Origin: CAYZJD01 sp964483455 | GTDB lineage: Bacteria; Acidobacteriota; Terriglobia; Bryobacterales; Bryobacteraceae | Length of the DNA stretch: 64,000 nucleotides | Assembly (NCBI GenBank): GCA_964483455.1 | Contig: CAZACK010000003.1 | Span: forward strand, 1 to 64,000 | Reading direction: 5' to 3' | Part shown: positions 57,901 to 64,000 of the stretch, piece after piece | How positions within the stretch are numbered: position 1 is the stretch's first letter | Layout: the number at the start of each line of letters is the position of its first letter | Made by a program: the position numbers and the translations under genes | Notes under the pieces: generated by a model | What the model was told of the DNA's origin: nothing | Databases searched by the model: none | Seen by the model: the letters and a program-made list of their open reading frames with translations, nothing else

Positions 57901-60393
57901 CTACCGGATCGACACAACAACCCCACCCTGGCTGGGCACACCGCCGACGGTCACGACAACAGGCACGGCGGCACCCGTCGGTGCCTCCAGCGGCACCCTC
58001 ACGTTGCACTGGAGGACACCGGCGTAGATCAGTCCGCACCACTGGTCCGGATGGCGGCTCTCGATTCCGCCAAAGAAGGCCGCCACCGGAAGCACCGGCA
58101 CGGGGTTGTTCGGATAGACCGGCAGCTTCCCGTCCACGCCTGCCGGGTTCATCTGTCCCTCGCCGGTCAGGAAGAAGGAGACGAACTTGCCTTTCTCGGC
58201 CGGCTCCGCGGCCGAGTTCAGGGAGGTGCTTCCGTCGTCCCGGTAGTTCACGACGACCGCCTGGCCTTTGCCGGACGAGTCCACCGTGAAGATCCCCGGA
58301 GCCGCGGCCGCAACCGGAACGGAAACCGCGTTCGTGCGGACGCCCTGATACTCGATCGCGACGCTGGCCTGGCTGGACACCGCGTAGGGCACGATCGCGC
58401 TCACCTGCCCGGTCAGGGAGTAGATCATGGGCGCGGTCACCGCGTCGAAGTAGACACGGGTGTCGCCGGTCTCCTGGGGGAGTTGCCCGCTGGCGCCGTA
58501 GGCTGCCAGCGCGAGCGCTGCCGGGCCGAAGCCGCTTCCGAAAATAGTGACGATCTCACCCGGCGCCACCGGACCTCGGGCAAAGCTTGCCGCGTTGACC
58601 ACGGCGCCGTCAGGAATTGTGCCCGCTGCGTGCTTGCCAAACCGCACGTAGTTCGACTGCCCGCCGGTGACCGTGAGCGATTGCTCCCGTGTCTCACCGC
58701 CGGCGGTCGCTTCGACAACGTATTCTCCGAGGAAGCCGCGCGTGCGAAAAACGCCGTCCGCGCCGGTCGTGCCCTGGGCGTCGGTCCACCACTGGTTGAA
58801 GATCAGGTCCCGCCAGGCCTCACCGTTCGGCCGGATGCTCCAGTCCCGGCGGTATATCGCCCCGCGCGGCAGCCAGTGCTTCCCTTCCCAGAATCCCCAC
58901 AGCATGAAGCCCTTCACCGCCGGATGGCTGAAGGCCAGCGTCAGGAAATCGCGCGTGTACTGCGCCTGCGCCTCCTCATCCGCAATGTTGATGTCGAACT
59001 CGGTGACTTCGAGGTCCTTGCCGAACTCGGCGAACCGGTCGAGGACTTCGAGCGCCCGCGCGGGCGCGGTCAGGTTGGCGTTGAAGTGGCACTGAAGTCC
59101 GATCCCATCGATCGGCCCTCCGTTGTCGAGGATGAACCGGATCGTGTCGTAGTAGTGATTCTGGTGCCGGACGTCCCAGCCGCCGGCTTCGACGATGTTG
59201 AAGTCGTTGACATAAAGCTTGACGTTCGGGTCCGCCTCGCGCGCCTTCTGGAACCAGACGGCCATCTCGCGGTCGCCGAGAATGGCCTGCACGTCCTTGC
59301 TCGTATACGGCTCATTGAGCACATCCCACTCGGTGACCTTGCCCTTGGTGAACGTCATGACTTCCCGGATGTGGTCGTAGATGCGCTGCCGCAGCGCTTC
59401 CGGATTGCTGAACAGGCTCACCACGTCCGGCGGCAGGTTGCCGCGATCCGGCCAGATGATGTTGTGGCCGCGAATGTCGGTGATGCCGTGGGCGGGCAGC
59501 CATCCCAGCGCGAATGCCGCCGACTCCCGGCTCCAACTCTCCCAGAACGGCCACTTGAGGTCGTTTTCGAGCACCGCCTTGTTGAACAACTGCGGGATCA
59601 TCTCCTGATACTTCGCGCCGTCGAGCGAGTTGTCCATCAGCATGTGCCCGTCGACCGCGCTGCCGAAGCCGAACGCATGACGCGTCATCCGGACCCGCAC
59701 CGGCGCGTGCGCCACCGGCTTGCCGTCGTCGTCCCTCACCACCACGACGATGTCCGCTTTACGGATCTTCTCGATGCGGTCGAGCGCCTGCGCGCGCCAC
59801 GGCGCATCGGGCCGGTGTCCGTCGTAGGGGTAAGTCGAGAGTCCGAGCTCGCGCAACGGGTAGTTCTGGCCGTAGTTCATCACCGAGAGGCCGCCGATCT
59901 CGATCTCTTGCGGCTCGAAGGTGACCCAGAAGCTGATGTTGTAGCCTTCGCTCCCGGTCGAGGTGTACGTTTCCAGCATCGTGAACGGGACCTCGACCTT
60001 CTTCCACTCGGCGCCGGCGCCAGTGGTCCATTCGGCCGATTTGGTCCATGGGTCGCGGCCCTTCTCGACCACGAACGTGGTCAAGCCAAGGCCGGTCCGC
60101 GAGCTGAGGGCCCGCATCCAGAACGTTGCCAGGATCGTGTCCCCGCTCTTGACGGGCAGCGTGTCGAAGCAGCGGATGCGGATGTCCCACGGATTTGGGG
60201 ACGGGTAAGGGGTACGGATGCGCCACGCCTTCGCGAAGGGCATGCCATCGACGCCGACTACGGTGAGGTTGGAAGCTGCCGCGCCGTGCATCGTGAAGCA
60301 GTCGAACGGGTCGCCTCGGATGATGGAGGAGGGCTGCTGGGCGGCGGCGCCCGTAAGAAGAAGCAAGGACAACAACGCGGCGCGCGTGAGCAT
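57901..60393 (-). CDS. GH10 endo-beta-1,4-xylanase with carbohydrate-binding-like N-terminus and Solibacter-type C-terminal domain
   Basis: 830 residues. Signal peptide LTRAALLSLLLLTGAAAQ at the ATG ending at 60393; GTG starts at 60399 and 60411 are alternatives. Residues about 30-200 resemble a CBM4_9-like beta sandwich (ILATFWMRALSSR, WKKVEVPFTM, NISFWVTFEPQEIEIGG). The GH10 barrel runs about 215-540 with RGHNIIWPDR, catalytic acid/base Glu in VTEWDVLNEPYTSKD and nucleophile Glu in DLEVTEFDINIAD, then GFMLWGFWEGKHWLP. The last about 230 residues match the TIGR03437 domain (VNAASFARGPVAPGEIVTIF, VSAIVPYAV, VRVPLEAPTGAAVPVVVTVG). It hydrolyses xylan outside the cell. Divergent neighbour of the MNT cassette. 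Confidence 0.9.
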   Translation of the reverse strand: MLTRAALLSLLLLTGAAAQQPSSIIRGDPFDCFTMHGAAASNLTVVGVDGMPFAKAWRIRTPYPSPNPWDIRIRCFDTLPVKSGDTILATFWMRALSSRTGLGLTTFVVEKGRDPWTKSAEWTTGAGAEWKKVEVPFTMLETYTSTGSEGYNISFWVTFEPQEIEIGGLSVMNYGQNYPLRELGLSTYPYDGHRPDAPWRAQALDRIEKIRKADIVVVVRDDDGKPVAHAPVRVRMTRHAFGFGSAVDGHMLMDNSLDGAKYQEMIPQLFNKAVLENDLKWPFWESWSRESAAFALGWLPAHGITDIRGHNIIWPDRGNLPPDVVSLFSNPEALRQRIYDHIREVMTFTKGKVTEWDVLNEPYTSKDVQAILGDREMAVWFQKAREADPNVKLYVNDFNIVEAGGWDVRHQNHYYDTIRFILDNGGPIDGIGLQCHFNANLTAPARALEVLDRFAEFGKDLEVTEFDINIADEEAQAQYTRDFLTLAFSHPAVKGFMLWGFWEGKHWLPRGAIYRRDWSIRPNGEAWRDLIFNQWWTDAQGTTGADGVFRTRGFLGEYVVEATAGGETREQSLTVTGGQSNYVRFGKHAAGTIPDGAVVNAASFARGPVAPGEIVTIFGSGFGPAALALAAYGASGQLPQETGDTRVYFDAVTAPMIYSLTGQVSAIVPYAVSSQASVAIEYQGVRTNAVSVPVAAAAPGIFTVDSSGKGQAVVVNYRDDGSTSLNSAAEPAEKGKFVSFFLTGEGQMNPAGVDGKLPVYPNNPVPVLPVAAFFGGIESRHPDQWCGLIYAGVLQCNVRVPLEAPTGAAVPVVVTVGGVPSQGGVVVSIR

Positions 60394-60410
60394 GCTCACC
60401 TGGATTATCA

Positions 60411-60518
60411 CATGTTACGCTGAGGGATCAGCGCCTTATGAACAGCGTTACCATCACTCTGCCGGATGGCAGCCGGCGGACGGGGGCCGCGGGCGTCCGC
60501 CCCACCGACGTCGCCAGG
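60411..60518 (+). repeat. direct repeat, left copy of the thrS 5' region
   Basis: About 108 bases that align with 61820-61928 with roughly 17 differences including a one-base gap (about 84% identity by eye). Both begin CATGTTACGCTGAG. It covers the thrS leader, start codon and the first about 27 codons. Similarity breaks off after GACGTCGCC. Confidence 0.8.
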
Positions 60519-60539
60519 CGGAGAAGCGGCGCACACTAA
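60438..60539 (+). pseudogene. truncated thrS N-terminus acting as a leader ORF for the MNT gene
   Basis: A 33-residue frame starting MNSVTITLPDGSRRTGAAGV, against MSSVTISLPDGSRRTVSPGV in the real ThrS. After the TDVAR stretch it diverges and stops at TAA, which overlaps the next ATG as TAATG. It is a remnant of the TGS domain of threonyl-tRNA synthetase. The preserved frame up to the overlap means ribosomes initiating at the old thrS start could feed directly into the MNT gene. Confidence 0.75.
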
Positions 60540-60862
60540 TGGCGGCACTTCCTCAAGACACTCTTGCCCGGCTTACTGAGCTGCTGGCGGAGGCGGCAAG
60601 GCCCAAGCGCATCATTCTCTTTGGCTCGCATGCGCGCGGCGACCCCTCCCCCGAAAGCGACCTCGACATCATGGTGGTCGAAGAGGCCCCTGCGGATCGC
60701 GGGGCGGAAATGGTGCGTCTCAGCCGCCTGCTGCGTGGTCTGGATGTCGCCGTCGACCTTCTCGTGGTGAGCGAGGAGAAGTTCAACTACTGGCGTGATA
60801 CTCCCGGCAACGTCTACTTCGAGGCCTCATCCGAGGGCAAGGTCCTGTATGAAGCAGCGTGA
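60539..60862 (+). CDS. MNT-type nucleotidyltransferase (antitoxin of a HEPN/MNT module)
   Basis: 107 residues with the pol-beta-like minimal nucleotidyltransferase core: RIILFGSHARGDPSPESDLD has the GSx10DxD motif, and DVAVDLLVVSEEKFNYWRD supplies the third Asp. MNT partners AMPylate the HEPN toxin to silence it. Overlaps the HEPN gene by 14 bases and starts inside the TAA of the thrS fragment. Together with the HEPN gene this is a self-contained mobile-type cassette. Confidence 0.88.
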   Translation: MAALPQDTLARLTELLAEAARPKRIILFGSHARGDPSPESDLDIMVVEEAPADRGAEMVRLSRLLRGLDVAVDLLVVSEEKFNYWRDTPGNVYFEASSEGKVLYEAA

Positions 60863-61253
60863 ACAGGCCGTGCTGTTCCTTGGCAAGGCCGCCCAGGATG
60901 AGGCGTTGCTCGACGAGGTCCTGGCATCCGACAAGGTGAGTGACGAGGTCCTCGGTTTCCACTGCCAGCAGGCAGCCGAGAAACTGCTGAAAGCGCTTCT
61001 TTCGGATCTTGGAGTTCGGTTTCGAAAGACCCACGACATTGGGGCGCTGATTGCCCTTCTGTCAGGCACTGGATACTCCTTGCCGGAGGACATCTCGGAT
61101 CTTGATGGGCTCACTCCATTCGCAGCCGTTTATCGCTACGAGGACTACGATTCGGGACTTGCGTTGGACCGCACACGAATACGTTCCACCCTGCGGCTGT
61201 TGCGAGCCTGGGTGGAGGAGCGCCTGCGGGAAAGAGGGTCTTCCGGGCCCTAG
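60849..61253 (+). CDS. HEPN-domain protein (putative RNase toxin)
   Basis: 134 residues. HEPN helices are seen in REQAVLFLGKAAQDEALLDE, VLGFHCQQAAEKLLKALLSD and the toxin catalytic motif RFRKTHDIGALI (R-x4-H). The second half (DISDLDGLTPFAAVYRYEDY) is typical of HEPN partners of MNT proteins. HEPN toxins cleave RNA, often tRNA, through the R-x4-6-H pair. The ATG at 60849 is chosen because it gives the family start and the overlap with MNT. Confidence 0.87.
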   Translation: MKQREQAVLFLGKAAQDEALLDEVLASDKVSDEVLGFHCQQAAEKLLKALLSDLGVRFRKTHDIGALIALLSGTGYSLPEDISDLDGLTPFAAVYRYEDYDSGLALDRTRIRSTLRLLRAWVEERLRERGSSGP

Positions 61254-61467
61254 CCGCCTAGCCTGCCTAGGGGGTGCGTTCTGCCCGCAGTGGGGACACA
61301 GCTCTCACCGTGGGGCAAGGGTTGCTCCGGAGGGCTTCATCTGCACCACGCGCCGGGTGAACGCTGGTCGGACTGGCTCTGGTCTTGAACGTGGCCGCCC
61401 GTCAGACTCCGGAGCGTCCTGAAATTCCGGTTCAAGACCGCTAAGATTACAGTCCAGGAGATGCCGC

Positions 61468-61753
61468 ATGGCAACAACTGCGCGGTTGATGACGGTGGAA
61501 CAGTTCCGTCAACTGCCGGAAACCGGACCGTTCCACTACGAGTTGCGCCATGGAGAACTCGTCCCAGATCAACGAGAAGGAGAGGCTGTGCCTCGAAAAC
61601 GGCGCCCGGGAGTTCTGGGTTGTGGACCTCGACCTTCGCCAAGTGAAGGTTTCCACCCCGGACGGCATCACCGTTACGTACCGATCAGGGCAAGAGATTC
61701 CGCTCCGCGAACTCGGAGCCGGCGCCCTCAAGGTTGATGACATTTTCGCCTGA
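61468..61753 (+). pseudogene. Uma2-family gene with the central part deleted
   Basis: The first about 30 codons encode a normal Uma2 start (ARLMTVEQFRQLPETGPFHY, ELRHGELV). The frame then jumps by one and continues with SSQINEKERLCLENGAREFW, VVDLDLRQVKVSTPDG and ending LGAGALKVDDIFA, which is the family C-terminus. About 100 residues including the catalytic Asp and Glu strands are missing. The ATG frame read alone ends early. A ribosome site (CAGGAG) is kept. An inverted repeat (61381-61390 with 61430-61439, GGTCTTGAAC) lies just upstream. Confidence 0.8.
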
Positions 61754-61819
61754 TCCTGGGCGCCGTCGCCGTCAGCGATCGACCGGGGGAAGCCAAAACG
61801 CTGCGACCTCGCGCAGCCC

Positions 61820-61928
61820 CATGTTACGCTGAGAAATTCAGCATCCTATGAGCAGCGTCACCATCAGTCTGCCGGATGGCAGCCGGCGGACGGTGTCCCC
61901 CGGCGTCCGCCCTATTGACGTCGCCCGG
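61820..61928 (+). repeat. direct repeat, right copy, at the real thrS start
   Basis: Partner of 60411-60518. It begins CATGTTACGCTGAG, 28 bases before the thrS ATG, and extends into codon 27. Together the two copies bracket the MNT/HEPN/Uma2 segment of about 1.3 kb. Confidence 0.8.
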
Positions 61929-63788
61929 TCGATCGGCCGGCGCCTGGCCGAGGATGCGGTCGTGGCGCGCGTGAACGGGCAGCTTCACGATTTGAACCGG
62001 CCGATCGAGTCCGACGCCACCCTCGAGATCCTGACGCCCAAGGACCCCGAAGCCCTCGAGGTCTACCGCCATTCGACCGCCCACCTGATGGCCGCGGCGG
62101 TGCTCGAGCTGTTTCCCGAAACGAAGCTCGGCATCGGCCCGGCCATCGAGAACGGTTTCTACTACGACTTCCAGCGCGACACCCCGTTCACCCCGGAGGA
62201 CCTCGAGCGGATCGAGGCGAAGATGTGGGAACTCCAGGCCAAGGACCTCCCCTACGAGCGGAAGCTGTCGTCGAAGGAAGAAGGGCTGAGGAAATACGCC
62301 ACCCTCGGCGAGCCCATGAAGTGCGAACTCATCGAGGAGCGCGCCGACGAGGTGTTTTCCGAATACACCCTCGGGCCGCACTTCATCGACTTCTGCCGCG
62401 GTCCGCACGTGCCGTCCACCGCGCGGATCAAGGCGTTCAAGCTCCTGTCCATCGCCGGGGCCTACTGGCGGGGCGACGAGAAGAACCACCGGTTACAGCG
62501 GATCTACGGGACCGCGTTCTTCACCCGCAAGGAGCTGGAGGATTATCTCCGGCAGCTCGAGGAGGCCAAGAAACGCGATCATCGTAAGCTAGGCAAAGAG
62601 CTGGACCTGTTTAGCGTACAGGACTTGGCCGGGCCGGGCCTGATCTTCTTCCACCCGAAGGGCGCCACGGTCCGGAAGATCATCGAAGACTGGATGCGGG
62701 ACGAGTATATCGCCCGCGGCTATTCGCTGGTGTACACCCCGCACGTGGCGCGCGCCGAGCTGTGGAAGACCTCGGGCCATTACAATTTCTACGCCGAGAA
62801 CATGTTTCGGCGGATGGAGCTGGACGATGCCGACTACCAGCTCAAGCCGATGAACTGTCCGTTCCACATCCTGATCTACAAGGACCGGATGCGCAGCTAC
62901 CGCGATTTGCCGGTGCGGCTCGGGGAGCTGGGCACGGTCTACCGCTACGAGCGCTCGGGGGTGATGCACGGCCTGCTGCGGGTGCGCGGGTTCACGCAGG
63001 ACGACGCGCACATCTTCTGCACCCCGGCGCAAATCGAGGACGAGATCGTCGACTGCCTCCAGTTCGCCATGGACGTGCTGAAAACCTTCGGGTTCGATGA
63101 TTACAAGGCCGAGCTGTCGACCTGGGACGGTGGACGGAGCGGCAAGTACGACGGCTCGCCCGAGCAGTGGAACCTCGGCGAGACGGCGCTGAAGAAGGCC
63201 GCCGAGCGGCTGAGCATGCATATCCGGCTGATGGCCGACGAGGCGGCGTTTTACGGGCCGAAGATCGACGTGAAGCTGGTGGATGCGATCGGCCGGCTGT
63301 GGCAGCTCTCGACGGTGCAGTTCGACTTCACGCTGCCGCGGCGGTTCGACCTGGAGTACATCGCCGAGGACGGCAAGGCGCACCAGCCGCTGATGGTGCA
63401 CCGGGCGCTGTACGGATCGGTGGAGCGGTTCTTCGGGACGCTGGTGGAGCACTACGCCGGCGCCTTCCCGGTGTGGCTGGCGCCGGTCCAGGCTGTGGTG
63501 CTGCCGATCACGGACCGGCATCTCGATTACGCCCGCCAGGTCACCGAAAAGCTCAGGGCCGCCGGGCTTCGTGCCGAACTGGACGCCCGCGGGGAGAAGG
63601 TCAACTTCAAGATCCGCGAGGCGCAGTTGCAGAAGGTGCCCTACATGCTCGTGGTCGGCGACCGGGAGGCGCAGAATGGGACGGTCTCGGTGCGCAATCG
63701 CCGCCACGGGGACCAGGGCGCGAAGTCGGTGGAGCAGTTTGTCGGGGAGATCAAGGGACTGATCGAAGCCAAGACCGCCGTCGAATAG
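61848..63788 (+). CDS. thrS: threonyl-tRNA synthetase
   Basis: 646 residues, full length. The TGS domain (about 1-60: VTISLPDGSRRTVSPGVRP), the editing-domain region and the tRNA_SAD-like HFIDFCRGPHVPSTARIK are followed by the class II core: LKPMNCPFHILIYKDRMRSY (zinc Cys), GTVYRYERSGVMHGLLRVRG (motif 2), FTQDDAHIFCTPAQ (zinc His) and HRALYGSVERFFGTLVEHYA (motif 3). The C-terminal anticodon-binding domain ends it (PVWLAPVQAVVLPITD). It charges tRNA-Thr and clears mischarged serine. Its leader lies in the right-hand direct repeat. Confidence 0.97.
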   Translation: MSSVTISLPDGSRRTVSPGVRPIDVARSIGRRLAEDAVVARVNGQLHDLNRPIESDATLEILTPKDPEALEVYRHSTAHLMAAAVLELFPETKLGIGPAIENGFYYDFQRDTPFTPEDLERIEAKMWELQAKDLPYERKLSSKEEGLRKYATLGEPMKCELIEERADEVFSEYTLGPHFIDFCRGPHVPSTARIKAFKLLSIAGAYWRGDEKNHRLQRIYGTAFFTRKELEDYLRQLEEAKKRDHRKLGKELDLFSVQDLAGPGLIFFHPKGATVRKIIEDWMRDEYIARGYSLVYTPHVARAELWKTSGHYNFYAENMFRRMELDDADYQLKPMNCPFHILIYKDRMRSYRDLPVRLGELGTVYRYERSGVMHGLLRVRGFTQDDAHIFCTPAQIEDEIVDCLQFAMDVLKTFGFDDYKAELSTWDGGRSGKYDGSPEQWNLGETALKKAAERLSMHIRLMADEAAFYGPKIDVKLVDAIGRLWQLSTVQFDFTLPRRFDLEYIAEDGKAHQPLMVHRALYGSVERFFGTLVEHYAGAFPVWLAPVQAVVLPITDRHLDYARQVTEKLRAAGLRAELDARGEKVNFKIREAQLQKVPYMLVVGDREAQNGTVSVRNRRHGDQGAKSVEQFVGEIKGLIEAKTAVE

Positions 63789-63795
63789 AAACACG

Positions 63796-63808
63796 GTGAC
63801 AGGCTACG
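63796..63808 (+). repeat. half-site of the 15558-15577 palindromic element
   Basis: GTGACAGGCTACG, 7 bases after the thrS stop. Thirteen of thirteen bases match the reverse complement of part of the element at 15558-15577. It may be part of a dispersed repeat or of a terminator region. Confidence 0.4.
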
Positions 63809-63846
63809 TAATCCCCATTTCCAGGCGACGAACCTCCCGTAGCTTG

Positions 63847-64000
63847 TTACCGTTCTAACGCCGCCTCAATCCGGCCCAGCCCTTCCTCTACCGGCCGGGT
63901 GCTGTCCACGGCAACCGCACCGGCGGAGAAGACCCACCCGCGCACCATCTCCTCCACCCGCTGCTCCGTCAAGTCGAGGCCGGGGTGCGTTTCGCGGCGG
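63847..64000 (-). CDS. C-terminal fragment of an unidentified protein, perhaps a P-loop kinase
   Basis: Fifty codons and a stop (TAA at 63849-63847) enter from the right edge: LDLTEQRVEEMVRGWVFSAG and VAVDSTRPVEEGLGRIEAAL. The VDSTRPVEE ending recalls the C-termini of AAA_33/Zeta-like kinases (DTTRP-type), but this is weak. The gene converges on thrS, 58 bases away. Confidence 0.5.
   Translation of the reverse strand, partial: RRETHPGLDLTEQRVEEMVRGWVFSAGAVAVDSTRPVEEGLGRIEAALER

Noticed and set aside
57856..60423. 855-codon plus-strand ORF opposite the xylanase
   Set aside because: The xylanase has complete GH10 and TIGR03437 signatures; this frame shows only antisense-type composition.

Overview
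The window reads as GC-rich chromosomal DNA from an Acidobacteriota bacterium close to Bryobacteraceae / Candidatus Solibacter. The clearest marker is the C-terminal domain of the GH10 xylanase at 57901-60393, which matches the Solibacter-type C-terminal domain (TIGR03437) as I remember it. A bacillithiol enzyme (BshC), ASPIC/UnbV FG-GAP proteins and large secreted propeller/cytochrome proteins fit the same group. No prophage, rRNA operon, CRISPR array or complete insertion sequence was seen.

Left part (1-18.9 kb): a mannonate-dehydratase-like enolase fragment; two secreted proteins and a GNAT gene, with two probable frameshifts; tRNA-Leu(CAA); bshC; then cyaY-hemW-ltaE-SDR on the plus strand. 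A minus-strand agaS / PfkB-kinase / PPi-PFK operon looks like an amino-sugar (galactosamine/tagatose-6-P) branch. A START-like protein, an outer-membrane barrel protein, an M14 peptidase, a PafA-like phosphatase and a PQQ dehydrogenase follow.

Signalling block (18.9-29.5 kb): on the minus strand, a nucleotide-transporter/HEAT fusion, a cNMP-binding protein, a histidine kinase and a receiver protein overlap head to tail and run into the PQQ dehydrogenase. On the plus strand, a membrane kinase, a soluble receiver-kinase hybrid, a PrsK-like membrane kinase and a TPR protein follow one another.

Exported redox/sensor operon (29.6-39.9 kb, minus): an HzsA-related propeller cytochrome, an FG-GAP/UnbV protein, a deca-CXXCH cytochrome-propeller-peroxidase fusion, a one-domain sensor propeller and two orphan type-1 solute-binding proteins. 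Most stops overlap the next start by 4 bases. A DAHP synthase lies just upstream. This is one of two candidates for an undescribed system.

Right part (41-64 kb): a GH20 hexosaminidase, a Tat-exported amidohydrolase and a sugar isomerase; ParDE and an anomalous HigA; a housekeeping run (rlmH, cobO, accD, ABC-F, YprB-like nuclease); a plus-strand module of FHA-GAF-PP2C phosphatase, large AAA-type NTPase and MscS channel (the second candidate); the xylanase; and thrS. A MNT/HEPN toxin-antitoxin cassette plus a deleted Uma2 gene sits between a truncated second copy of the thrS 5' end and the real thrS. The window ends in the C-terminus of an unidentified protein.
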